NCBI GenBank assembly: GCA_934667865.1
Contig: CAKUMR010000075.1
Location: forward strand, 1-6,072
Direction: 5' to 3'
DNA length: 6,072 nucleotides
Origin: an uncultured Oscillospiraceae bacterium
GTDB taxonomy: Bacteria; Bacillota_A; Clostridia; Oscillospirales; Oscillospiraceae
Within the stretch, counting starts at the first letter, position 1. Every line of letters starts with the position of its first letter. The notes beneath the pieces were generated by a model. That model saw only the letters and a program-made list of their open reading frames with translations. It was not told the origin of the DNA and ran no database searches. Below are positions 1-6,072 of this stretch, piece after piece. A program made the translations under genes and the position numbers.

Positions 1-651
1 GTGTACGGCATGGACACGAAGGACGAAGCCCTTCTGCTCGACATCCGCAGGACGGTGGGCATGGTCTTCCAGAATCCGGACAACCAGATGGTTGCCAATG
101 TGGTTGAGGAGGACGTCGCCTTCGCGCCGGAGAATCTCGGCGTTCCGTCGGAGGAGATCCGCCGCCGGGTGGACGAGGCGCTGAAGCAGGTCGGTATGTA
201 TGAATACCGCCATCATGCGCCGCATCTGCTCTCCGGCGGGCAGAAGCAGCGCGTCGCCATTGCGGGCGTGATCGCCATGCGCCCGCAGTGTATCGTTCTT
301 GACGAGCCGACCGCCATGCTCGACCCGCAGGGGCGGCAGGAGGTCATCTCCACGATCGAGCGGCTGAACCGTGAAAACGGCATCACGGTCGTTCTGATCA
401 CGCACCATATGACCGAGGCGATCCGCGCGCAGCGCGTGATCGTGATGGAAAAAGGCAGCATTCTCGCGGATGGAACACCCAAGCAGGTTTTTGTGCAGGT
501 CGAACTGCTGAAATCTGCCGGCCTGACCGTACCGGCGACGACGGAGCTGCTTTATGAACTGAACAAGGCGGGCTTTGACCTGCCTCTGGACGCGCTTTCC
601 ACGGAGGAATGTGCGCAGGCACTGTTCGCCTGTTTCCGCGAAAAGGCCTGA
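1..651 (+). CDS. ecfA1: EcfA1, ATP-binding subunit of the ECF transporter energizing module (5' partial)
   Basis: One of two ABC-type ATPases that, with EcfT, hydrolyse ATP on the cytoplasmic face of the membrane to drive vitamin or metal uptake through interchangeable S-components. Visible in the 216 residues present: Q-loop MVFQNPDNQ (about 21-29, Q24), ABC signature LSGGQKQR (77-84), Walker B CIVLDEPT (97-104, catalytic E102), D-loop MLDPQGR (106-112) and switch histidine in LITHH (H135). The FQNPDNQ sequence is typical of EcfA1 rather than EcfA2, which has YPEYQLFE. Family members run to about 280 residues and begin with a Walker A that is absent here, so roughly 60 N-terminal residues lie before the window; the GTG at nt 1 is an internal valine codon, not the start. 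The TGA is at 649-651 and ecfA2 follows after 23 bp. The family assignment is firm. The transported substrate cannot be told, because S-components set specificity. Confidence 0.95.
   Translation: MYGMDTKDEALLLDIRRTVGMVFQNPDNQMVANVVEEDVAFAPENLGVPSEEIRRRVDEALKQVGMYEYRHHAPHLLSGGQKQRVAIAGVIAMRPQCIVLDEPTAMLDPQGRQEVISTIERLNRENGITVVLITHHMTEAIRAQRVIVMEKGSILADGTPKQVFVQVELLKSAGLTVPATTELLYELNKAGFDLPLDALSTEECAQALFACFREKA
229..279 (+). repeat. 51-bp near-identical direct repeat, copy 1 (in ecfA1)
   Basis: This stretch covers the ABC signature and following helix of ecfA1. It matches 1110-1160 in ecfA2 at 49 of 51 bases; the only differences are at 247-248, where a CAG codon faces CGC. It is a shared paralogous coding segment, not a mobile repeat. 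Confidence 0.85.
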
Positions 652-661
652 CCCGAAAATC

Positions 662-666
662 GGAGG
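662..666 (+). promoter_or_regulatory. Ribosome binding site that fixes the TTG start of ecfA2
   Basis: GGAGG lies 8 nt before TTG 675. The in-frame ATG at 609, which would add 22 residues, lies inside the end of ecfA1, has no comparable site before it and would add sequence absent from the family. The TTG start is therefore preferred. Confidence 0.85.
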
Positions 667-674
667 AAAGAAAT

Positions 675-1541
675 TTGGCAGCAGCGATCGAGGTTAGAAA
701 CCTCACACACGTATACAGCGCCGGGACCCCGTTTGAGCATACGGCTGTGCAGGATATGAGCTTTTCCGTGGAAAAGGGAGAGCTTCTGGGCATCATCGGC
801 CACACGGGTTCCGGAAAATCCACGCTGATCCAGCATCTCAACGGCCTTCTGAAGCCTACGTCCGGCGACGTGCTGCTGGACGGCAGGAGTATCTGGACGG
901 ATAAAAAAACCACCCGCGAGGCGCGCTTCCGCGTCGGGCTGGTGTTTCAGTACCCGGAGTATCAGCTTTTTGAGGAAACGGTCTACCGCGACATCTCCTT
1001 CGGACCGAAGAATATGGGACTGCCGGAGGAGGAGATCCGCCGGCGCGTTCTGCGTGCGGCGCAGTTTGCCGGGGTGCCGGAGGAGGTGCTGGAAAAATCT
1101 CCCTTTGACCTCTCCGGCGGGCAGAAGCGCCGCGTCGCCATTGCGGGCGTGATCGCCATGGAGCCGGAGATCGTCGTGTTTGACGAGCCGACGGCCGGAC
1201 TGGATCCCTCAGGCTGCGCCGGAATTCTGGAAAACATTGAAACCTATCGAAAAACCACCGGCGCGACCATCCTGATGGTGAGCCACAGCATGGACGATGT
1301 GGCGAAGATGGCCGACCGCCTGCTGGTGCTCAACGGCGGCAGGACGGAAATGTGTGCGCCGCCGCCGGAGGTTTTTGCCAATGCGCAGCGGCTGCGAAGC
1401 ATCGGCCTTTCCGTGCCGCAGGTGACGGAGCTGTTCCTCCGCCTGCGCGACATGGGTCTGCCGGTTGATCCCTCGGTCTATACTGTACCGCAGGCGCTGA
1501 AGCAGCTCCTTTCTCTGAGGGGAGGACGCACGGATGCTTAA
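675..1541 (+). CDS. ecfA2: EcfA2, second ATP-binding subunit of the ECF transporter
   Basis: Partner ATPase of EcfA1; the two form an asymmetric dimer docked onto EcfT. The protein is 288 residues from TTG 675, the normal length for the family. Motifs in order: Walker A GHTGSGKST (42-50, K48), Q-loop in VFQYPEYQLFE (90-100, Q92), signature LSGGQKRR (146-153), Walker B IVVFDEPT (166-173, D170 and E171), D-loop GLDPSG (175-180) and switch histidine in VSHSMD (H204). The YPEYQLFE segment and the C-terminal tail with PPPEVFAN (229-236) and SVPQVTEL (246-253) are typical of EcfA2. All catalytic residues are present, so the subunit looks active. It starts 23 bp after ecfA1 and its stop overlaps the ecfT start by 8 bp, which suggests translational coupling. 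A 51-bp tract around the signature motif is nearly identical to ecfA1. The TTG start may lower initiation, but that is inference. Confidence 0.96.
   Translation: MAAAIEVRNLTHVYSAGTPFEHTAVQDMSFSVEKGELLGIIGHTGSGKSTLIQHLNGLLKPTSGDVLLDGRSIWTDKKTTREARFRVGLVFQYPEYQLFEETVYRDISFGPKNMGLPEEEIRRRVLRAAQFAGVPEEVLEKSPFDLSGGQKRRVAIAGVIAMEPEIVVFDEPTAGLDPSGCAGILENIETYRKTTGATILMVSHSMDDVAKMADRLLVLNGGRTEMCAPPPEVFANAQRLRSIGLSVPQVTELFLRLRDMGLPVDPSVYTVPQALKQLLSLRGGRTDA
1110..1160 (+). repeat. 51-bp near-identical direct repeat, copy 2 (in ecfA2)
   Basis: Counterpart of 229-279, in the same position of the ATPase fold ([17 protein letters not shown]). Codon choice as well as protein sequence is shared, although the flanking regions of the two genes differ clearly. 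Confidence 0.85.
1519..1525 (+). promoter_or_regulatory. Ribosome binding site of ecfT
   Basis: GGGGAGG lies inside the last codons of ecfA2 and ends 8 nt before ATG 1534. It supports an ecfT start that overlaps the ecfA2 stop. Confidence 0.8.
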
Positions 1542-2337
1542 AGACATTACGTTGGGGCAGTATTTCCCCGGCAATACCGTTGTTCACCGGCTTGATCCGC
1601 GCACAAAGCTGCTGATGGTGGTCGTGTATATCGTCGCGCTGTTTCTCGCCAAGTGGTGGGTGTCCTACGGCGTGATGCTGGCCTTTCTTGTGACGGCGGT
1701 CGTGCTTTCGCGCATCAAGCCGAAGGCGCTGTTCCGCGGCCTCAAGCCGCTGATCGTGATCATGGTGTTTACCGCGCTGATCAACCTCTTTTACTCGGAC
1801 GGCGAGGTGCTGGTGAAGTTCTGGATCTTCCGCATCACGCGGGAGGGCATTGTGCAGGCGGCGTTTCTGGTGCTGCGCATCATGATGCTGGTCACGGGAA
1901 CCTTCCTCTTGACCTATACGACCTCGCCAATCGCGCTCACGGACGGCATGGAATCCCTGCTCAGTCCGCTGAAAAAGCTGCATTTCCCGGTGCATGAGCT
2001 TTCGATGATGATGTCCATCGCCCTGCGCTTTATCCCGACGCTGATCGAGGAAACGGACAAGATCATCTCCGCGCAGAAGGCGCGCGGTGCGGATTTTGAG
2101 AGCGGAAATGTCTTCCGCCGCGCTAAGGCGCTGGTACCCATCCTTGTGCCGCTGTTTGTCAGCGCCTTCCGCCGTGCCGACGAGCTGGCAACGGCGATGG
2201 AGTGCCGCTGCTATCACGGCGGCGAGGGCCGCACAAAGCTCAAACAACTGCATTATCGCGCGCGTGATATCATCACGCTGCTGCTGGGCGCCGCGCTGCT
2301 CGGCGGTATCATCACGCTGCGCTGCTTCGGATTATAA
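1534..2337 (+). CDS. ecfT: EcfT, transmembrane coupling subunit of the ECF transporter
   Basis: Membrane scaffold that links the EcfA1/EcfA2 ATPases to the substrate-binding S-component. The protein is 267 residues, normal for the family. The N-terminal GQYFPGNTVVHRLDPRTKLL (8-27) is a family hallmark. Hydrophobic segments are visible at about 25-39, 42-58, 72-87, 105-127 and 246-264. The cytoplasmic coupling region contains HELSMMMSIALRFIPTL (154-170), the first coupling motif ARG (183-185) in AQKARGADF, and a second motif in AMECRCYHGGEGRTK (221-235), where the family often has AMEARGYRGGEGRTK. The coupling arginine R225 is kept but its neighbours are cysteines. ATG 1534 overlaps the ecfA2 stop by 8 bp, and truA starts 16 bp after the TAA. 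The subunit looks complete and functional. No S-component gene is adjacent, as expected of a shared (group II) module. Confidence 0.95.
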   Translation: MLKDITLGQYFPGNTVVHRLDPRTKLLMVVVYIVALFLAKWWVSYGVMLAFLVTAVVLSRIKPKALFRGLKPLIVIMVFTALINLFYSDGEVLVKFWIFRITREGIVQAAFLVLRIMMLVTGTFLLTYTTSPIALTDGMESLLSPLKKLHFPVHELSMMMSIALRFIPTLIEETDKIISAQKARGADFESGNVFRRAKALVPILVPLFVSAFRRADELATAMECRCYHGGEGRTKLKQLHYRARDIITLLLGAALLGGIITLRCFGL

Positions 2338-2340
2338 AAA

Positions 2341-2346
2341 GGAGGG
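2341..2346 (+). promoter_or_regulatory. Ribosome binding site that fixes the GTG start of truA
   Basis: GGAGGG begins 4 nt after the ecfT stop and sits 7-8 nt before GTG 2354. The frame is open upstream to ATG 2087, but that stretch overlaps ecfT and encodes nothing TruA-like. Confidence 0.85.
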
Positions 2347-2353
2347 ACTGCCT

Positions 2354-3127
2354 GTGCGGAATATTGCGCTGACCCTGAGCTATGACGGCTCGGCCTACCA
2401 CGGCTGGCAGGTGCAGAAAACCGAGCGCACCGTCGGGCAGACCATGGAGGAGGCCGCGGCGCGCGTGGTCGGCCACCCGGTCCACATGACCGGCTGCGGC
2501 CGGACGGACGCGGGCGTTCATGCGCGTGTCTATATTGCGAATTTCCGTACGGATGCACGCATCCCTGTTGACCGCATTCCCTATGCGATCAACAGCCAAC
2601 TCCCGGCGGACATCGCCGTGACCGCGGCGCGGGAGATGCCGGACTATTTCAATGCCATCGGCTCCTGCGCCCGCAAGGAGTATACCTATCAGATCTATAA
2701 TTCCCACCTGCGCGACCCGTTTTATGTCAACCGTGCGTGGTTTTACCCACGTGAGCTGGACGAAGAGGTCATGCAGCGGGCGGCGTCGCAGTTTGTGGGA
2801 ACCCACGATTTTGCGGCTGTCCGTTCGGTCGGTACGGATGTAAAATCGACCGTCCGGACGGTGTATCATTTCGACGTGGAGCGCCGCGGAAGAATTCTGC
2901 TGCTGCGCGTCTGCGCCAACGGATTTTTGTATAATATGGCGCGCGCCATGGTTGGCACGGTCGTCTATGCCGCGGAGGGCAAGCTCCGCCCGGACGAGAT
3001 CGGGGCGATCCTGTGCGCCGGCGACCGCACCGCAGCGGGGCCGACGGTCCCGCCCGGAGGCCTGTATATGACGCAGCTCTGGTATGACGACAGGGAGGTG
3101 CAATTCCATGCAGGAGTTCAACTCTGA
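2354..3127 (+). CDS. truA: TruA, tRNA pseudouridine(38-40) synthase
   Basis: Cytoplasmic enzyme that isomerises uridine to pseudouridine at positions 38, 39 and 40 of the tRNA anticodon arm. The protein is 257 residues from GTG 2354, close to the usual 245-270. It opens with the typical RNIALTLSYDGSAYHGWQ (2-19). The catalytic aspartate is D52 in GCGRTDAGVHA (47-57). The active-site tyrosine is Y110 in RKEYTY (107-112). FLYNMARAMVG (191-201) and AGPTVPPGGLYM (228-239) are the C-terminal family motifs; the first is usually FLYNMVR, so V-to-A at 196 is a mild change. The last residues (QFHAGVQL) are encoded where the next gene begins: the final 20 bp overlap its start. truA after ecfA1-ecfA2-ecfT is the common Firmicutes order. 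The enzyme has no known part in transport, and co-transcription probably reflects housekeeping grouping. Confidence 0.96.
   Translation: MRNIALTLSYDGSAYHGWQVQKTERTVGQTMEEAAARVVGHPVHMTGCGRTDAGVHARVYIANFRTDARIPVDRIPYAINSQLPADIAVTAAREMPDYFNAIGSCARKEYTYQIYNSHLRDPFYVNRAWFYPRELDEEVMQRAASQFVGTHDFAAVRSVGTDVKSTVRTVYHFDVERRGRILLLRVCANGFLYNMARAMVGTVVYAAEGKLRPDEIGAILCAGDRTAAGPTVPPGGLYMTQLWYDDREVQFHAGVQL
3093..3100 (+). promoter_or_regulatory. Ribosome binding site for the membrane propeller protein
   Basis: GGGAGGTG lies within the 3' end of truA and ends 7 nt before ATG 3108. It favours that ATG over the in-frame ATG 3084, which has no such site. Its position inside truA fits translational coupling. 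Confidence 0.8.
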
Positions 3128-4271
3128 CCTTATCCGGCCTGTGCCGGACGAGCCGGAAGAACCGAAAAAGCGGCGTCACCGCTGGCTGATCTTTCTCGGC
3201 GCTTTTTTGGCGGTGCTGGCAGGGCTGTTCTGGTATCTCAGCTCGCAGACGAACCTCCTTGACGGTGTGGTGCGCTCTCTGCGCTATCTGGGAAAGAATG
3301 GCTCGGAGAGAATCACCTTTGAAACCTATGGCACGACGGCCTACGCGCTTGTGGGCGACGACCTCGCGGTCGCGTCGCGCAGCGGCGTGACGCTTTTTTC
3401 CGACAGCGGAGAAACGATCGGCCACCAGCAGGCGGAGCTGAGCGCCCCGGCGCTGCTGGGCGGGCAGGACGCCGTTCTCGTCTACGATATCGGCGGCAGC
3501 TTCTACGGCGTGATGGACACCAACGGGAAGATGCGCTTTCAGGGCGCTTCCTCCGGACGCATTTACGACGCTGACCTGACCGAAGCCGGCGGCGCGGCGG
3601 TGCTTTCCTCCGCCTCGGACGCCCGCGCGGTGGTGGAGGTTTTCGACAAGAACGGAGCGCTTCTTTACCGCCGCACCAGCAAGACCAGCTATCTCAACGC
3701 CTGTGCGCTTTCGCCGGACGGCAGCTGGCTTGCCGTCGCGACGCTGGGGCAGGAGGACATCGCCTTTGCCTCCGGTGCGAAGCTCTACCGGACGGATGCC
3801 GAGGAGGAGCAGGCCAGCCTCTCCTTTGGCGGACAGACCATTTTCGACCTGAAATTTCTTGGAAACGGCACGGTCTGTGCGGTCGGCAGCCGGAGCGTTT
3901 CGTTTTTCGATACGGCAGGCAGCCTTCTGGGGGAGTATTCTCTGGAAAGTGCCGACCTGCTGGGCTGCGCCTTTGGCAGCGGCTTTGTCGCCCTGACGCT
4001 CGACAGCCATGAGGCCGGCAGCCGTTATCAGCTTCTGACCCTCTCGACCGACGGCTCGGTTCGCGCGTCGGGTGTCTTGCAGGAGACACCGGTGCATCTG
4101 AGCGCCGAGGGAGATTATCTTTCCGTGCTGACGCCGCAGGGACTGCGAACCTATGACAGTGCGCTTGCACAGAAGGGCAGCCGGGAAGGAAGCTGGATGA
4201 AGGCATTTGTCCGCCGGGACGGAACGGCGCTTCTGGTTGCCGTGGATGAGGCGGAAGTATATATTCCCTGA
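3108..4271 (+). CDS. DUF5711-like single-pass membrane protein with extracytoplasmic beta-propeller
   Basis: Function unknown. The 387-residue product has a proline- and acid-rich N-terminus (1-18), a basic patch KKRRHR (20-25) and one strongly hydrophobic helix at about 26-45 (WLIFLGAFLAVLAGLFWYL). By the positive-inside rule, the N-terminus is cytoplasmic and the rest is outside. Residues 70-387 form short repeating beta-rich units, each ending in a strand plus a D/N-G turn: LAVASRSGVTLFSDSG, YGVMDTNGK, VVEVFDKNGALLYR, SPDGSWLAVATL, VGSRSVSFFDTAGSLL, LLTLSTDGS, DYLSVLTPQGLRTYD and DGTALLVAVDEAEVYIP. About seven or eight such units suggest a WD40/PQQ-like propeller. The overall pattern matches DUF5711 proteins of Clostridia as I remember them; no profile search was run. 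No catalytic motif, lipobox or sorting signal is seen, so a scaffold or sensor role is possible but unproven. It overlaps truA by 20 bp and precedes the unfoldase gene by 62 bp. Confidence 0.85.
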   Translation: MQEFNSDLIRPVPDEPEEPKKRRHRWLIFLGAFLAVLAGLFWYLSSQTNLLDGVVRSLRYLGKNGSERITFETYGTTAYALVGDDLAVASRSGVTLFSDSGETIGHQQAELSAPALLGGQDAVLVYDIGGSFYGVMDTNGKMRFQGASSGRIYDADLTEAGGAAVLSSASDARAVVEVFDKNGALLYRRTSKTSYLNACALSPDGSWLAVATLGQEDIAFASGAKLYRTDAEEEQASLSFGGQTIFDLKFLGNGTVCAVGSRSVSFFDTAGSLLGEYSLESADLLGCAFGSGFVALTLDSHEAGSRYQLLTLSTDGSVRASGVLQETPVHLSAEGDYLSVLTPQGLRTYDSALAQKGSREGSWMKAFVRRDGTALLVAVDEAEVYIP

Positions 4272-4302
4272 CATTTTTGCGATAGGTTTTTTGCTGCGGG
4301 TG

Positions 4303-4311
4303 TGCTACACT
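4303..4311 (+). promoter_or_regulatory. Likely extended -10 promoter for the Clp ATPase gene
   Basis: TGCTACACT is a TGn extended -10 with a 4/6 hexamer (TACACT, 4306-4311). It is preceded by TG at 4301-4302, giving the TRTG form common in Gram-positive promoters. No good -35 stands 16-18 bp upstream; TTGCGA at 4277-4282 matches 4/6 but lies 23 bp away. Transcription would start near 4318, leaving a leader of about 16 nt that holds the ribosome binding site. This is a prediction from sequence only. Confidence 0.5.
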
Positions 4312-4319
4312 TGCGGCGG

Positions 4320-4326
4320 GAAGGAG
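4320..4326 (+). promoter_or_regulatory. Ribosome binding site of the Clp ATPase gene
   Basis: GAAGGAG ends 7 nt before ATG 4334 and supports this start, which also puts the zinc-finger cysteines at the expected distance from the N-terminus. Confidence 0.8.
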
Positions 4327-4333
4327 TGAAACC

Positions 4334-6072
4334 ATGAAACCGACATTATGCAGCAGATGCAAGAAGAATCTCGCTGTGATTTTTATAACGAAGGTGGAAA
4401 ACGGCCAGACCACCAATGAGGGACTTTGCCTGAAATGCGCCAAGGAGATGGGCATCAAGCAGGTCGACGAGATTGTCGAGCGCATGGGCATCACGGACGA
4501 GGATCTCGACACGCTCAACGGCGAGATGATGTCCCTGATGCAGCCGGAGGAATCCGAAGATGAGGACGACATCGGCAGCCGCACGGCGACGTTCCCGCAT
4601 ATGAATCGCCTGTTCGGCGGCCAGAATGAGGTCGCGCCCAAGGAGGAACCGAAGGAAAAGCAGCCCAAGGGCGAAAAGCCGCAGGCGAAAAAGCATAAAT
4701 TCCTCGACACCTACTGCCAGAACCTCACGGCCAAGGCGAAGAACAACGAGCTGGACAAGGTCATCGGCCGCGAGGTCGAGACCGAGCGCGTGGTGCAGAT
4801 CCTCAACCGCCGCCAGAAGAACAATCCCTGCCTGATCGGCGAGCCGGGCGTCGGCAAAACTGCCATCGCGGAGGGACTTGCCCAGCGCATCGCCGCGGGC
4901 GACGTTCCCTTCAAGCTGCGCGACAAGCAGGTCTATCTGCTCGATCTGACCTCACTGGTCGCCGGAACCCAGTTCCGCGGGCAGTTCGAGGGCCGCATGA
5001 AGAGCCTGATCGCGGAGGTCAAGGCCTGCGGCAATGTCATTCTCGTCATCGACGAGGTGCATAATCTTGTGGGCGCGGGCGATGCGGAGGGCTCCATGAG
5101 CGCGGCGAATATCCTCAAGCCGGCGCTTTCCCGCGGGGAAATTCAGGTCATCGGCGCGACGACCTTTGCCGAGTACCGCAAATATATCGAAAAAGATGCT
5201 GCGCTGGAGCGCCGTTTCCAGCCCGTGACCGTGGCCGAGCCGAGCATTGACGAGGCCGTCGCCATCCTGCGGGGCGTTTCGCATTACTATGAGTTGTTCC
5301 ACGGCGTTCAGATTCCGACGGAGATTGCGCGGCAGGCGGTCGTGCTCTCCGAGCGCTATATCACCGACCGCTATCTTCCCGACAAGGCCATCGACCTTCT
5401 GGACGAGGCCTGCTCCGATCTGAACCTGCACAGCAGGCAGATCTCTGACCTTGCCGAAAAGCGCAAGGAGCGCGACGACTATCAGCTGGAGATCAAGATG
5501 CTCACCGAGGACGCGCAGGAGGAGAACTTTGAACGCCTTGCGACGCTGCGCAGTCAGGTGTGCCGTCTGGACTCCGAGATCGCGGAGCTGGAGGCCAAGC
5601 CTGCCCCCGTGCTGACGATGGAGAATCTTGCCCGCATCATCGAGCTGTGGACCAAGATCCCGGCCAGTAAAATCCGTGCGCAGGAGTACGAGCAGCTGCG
5701 TTCGCTGGAGGCGCGGCTGAAAAAGCGCATCGTCGGTCAGGACGAGGCGGTTCAGGCGGTCGCCTCTGCAATTCGCCGCAACCGCGTGGGCATTTCCGTC
5801 AAGAAGCACCCGGTTTCCTTCATCTTCGTCGGCTCCACCGGCGTCGGCAAGACGGAGCTGGTCAAGTGCCTTGCTGACGAGCTGTTTGACTCCGTGGACT
5901 CCCTCGTCCGGCTGGATATGTCGGAGTATATGGAGCGCCACTCCGTTTCCAAGCTGATCGGCTCGCCTCCCGGCTATGTCGGCTACGACGAGGCGGGGCA
6001 GCTCACCGAGAAGATCCGCCGCAAGCCCTATTCCGTCATCCTCTTTGACGAGCTGGAAAAGGCGCATCCGGA
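4334..6072 (+). CDS. clpE: ClpE-like AAA+ unfoldase with N-terminal zinc finger (3' partial)
   Basis: ATP-driven protein unfoldase of the HSP100/Clp family, expected to feed substrates to ClpP in the cytoplasm. The frame runs 579 codons without a stop and leaves the window, so the rest of the second ATPase domain is missing. Residues 6-35 hold two CxxC pairs (C6/C9 and C32/C35), a zinc finger like that of ClpE and McsA; the double Clp-N repeat of ClpC is absent. A variable acidic then K/E/P-rich linker follows (about 70-120). D1: Walker A GEPGVGKT (169-176), pore-loop region [11 protein letters not shown] (211-221), Walker B VILVIDE (235-241), arginine finger region ERRF (292-295) and [12 protein letters not shown] (348-359). 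A short coiled-coil middle domain spans about 365-425. D2: Walker [10 protein letters not shown] (500-508), pore loop [13 protein letters not shown] (547-559) and Walker B VILFDE (568-573). All catalytic residues visible are intact. The IGF/LGF ClpP-binding loop lies beyond the window, so ClpP partnership cannot be checked. Automatic annotation may call it ClpC. Confidence 0.93.
   Translation, partial: MKPTLCSRCKKNLAVIFITKVENGQTTNEGLCLKCAKEMGIKQVDEIVERMGITDEDLDTLNGEMMSLMQPEESEDEDDIGSRTATFPHMNRLFGGQNEVAPKEEPKEKQPKGEKPQAKKHKFLDTYCQNLTAKAKNNELDKVIGREVETERVVQILNRRQKNNPCLIGEPGVGKTAIAEGLAQRIAAGDVPFKLRDKQVYLLDLTSLVAGTQFRGQFEGRMKSLIAEVKACGNVILVIDEVHNLVGAGDAEGSMSAANILKPALSRGEIQVIGATTFAEYRKYIEKDAALERRFQPVTVAEPSIDEAVAILRGVSHYYELFHGVQIPTEIARQAVVLSERYITDRYLPDKAIDLLDEACSDLNLHSRQISDLAEKRKERDDYQLEIKMLTEDAQEENFERLATLRSQVCRLDSEIAELEAKPAPVLTMENLARIIELWTKIPASKIRAQEYEQLRSLEARLKKRIVGQDEAVQAVASAIRRNRVGISVKKHPVSFIFVGSTGVGKTELVKCLADELFDSVDSLVRLDMSEYMERHSVSKLIGSPPGYVGYDEAGQLTEKIRRKPYSVILFDELEKAHP

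Noticed and set aside
1..3. GTG at the first base as the start of ecfA1
   Set aside because: The protein would lack Walker A and about 60 residues found in every EcfA1. The codon is an internal valine at the window edge.
1330..2253. 307-codon open frame on the - strand
   Set aside because: It is antisense to ecfA2 and ecfT, both intact and conserved; its composition (His, Gln, Arg and Asp rich) is typical of a shadow frame.
2087..2353. 89-codon N-terminal extension of truA
   Set aside because: It overlaps ecfT out of frame, is not TruA-like, and the GGAGGG at 2341-2346 points to GTG 2354.
2312..3121. 269-codon open frame on the - strand opposite truA
   Set aside because: truA is conserved along its full length on the + strand. 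The antisense product resembles no family.
2769..4274. 501-codon open frame on the - strand
   Set aside because: It lies opposite truA and the DUF5711-like gene, has an Arg/Ala/His/Gln-rich composition with no recognisable domain, and is a shadow expected in GC-rich coding DNA.
4274..4294. T-runs as an intrinsic terminator
   Set aside because: No GC-rich stem precedes either T-run; the two TTTTTGC-like stretches are a direct, not inverted, repeat.
4272..4333. CIRCE or CtsR operator before the Clp gene
   Set aside because: No TTAGCACTC-type inverted repeat and no tandem GGTCAAA-type heptads are present.
4626..4835. 69-codon + strand open frame inside the Clp gene
   Set aside because: It is a Ser/Arg-rich alternative frame of the linker and first AAA domain, with no conserved features.
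4952..6067. 371-codon open frame on the - strand opposite the Clp gene
   Set aside because: The + strand encodes conserved AAA+ motifs throughout. The antisense product shows no family pattern and no ribosome binding site was noted.

Overview
The window is an ordinary, densely packed stretch of chromosome from a GC-rich (by eye about 60%) member of the Firmicutes/Clostridia. The best guess is an Oscillospiraceae/Ruminococcaceae-type gut anaerobe. The guess rests on the group II ECF transporter order ecfA1-ecfA2-ecfT-truA, a DUF5711-type membrane protein, a ClpE-type unfoldase with an N-terminal zinc finger, strong GGAGG ribosome binding sites and free use of TTG and GTG starts. All six genes lie on the + strand. 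There are no RNA genes, insertion sequences, CRISPR arrays or prophage signs.

Layout: (1) nt 1-651 hold the C-terminal three quarters of EcfA1, cut by the window start so that Walker A is missing. (2) nt 675-1541 are EcfA2, complete, with a TTG start. (3) nt 1534-2337 are EcfT, overlapping ecfA2 by 8 bp. (4) nt 2354-3127 are TruA, with a GTG start 16 bp after ecfT. (5) nt 3108-4271 are a single-pass membrane protein with a predicted extracytoplasmic beta-propeller (DUF5711-like), overlapping truA by 20 bp. (6) A 62-bp gap (4272-4333) carries a likely extended -10 promoter. (7) nt 4334-6072 are the first 579 codons of a ClpE-like AAA+ unfoldase, still open at the window end.

Genes 1 to 5 look like one transcription unit: gaps are at most 23 bp, two junctions overlap, and no terminator is visible. 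EcfA1, EcfA2 and EcfT together form the energizing module that powers vitamin or metal uptake through separately encoded S-components; no S-component lies here. TruA makes pseudouridine in tRNA anticodon arms and commonly sits next to this module. The propeller protein has unknown function and probably joins the operon through translational coupling. The unfoldase probably has its own promoter and belongs to protein quality control.

I looked for an undescribed system and do not see one. The points most worth a second look are the propeller protein placed after truA, the zinc-finger Clp ATPase without visible CtsR or CIRCE operators, a 51-bp tract almost identical between ecfA1 and ecfA2, and a variant second coupling motif in EcfT.
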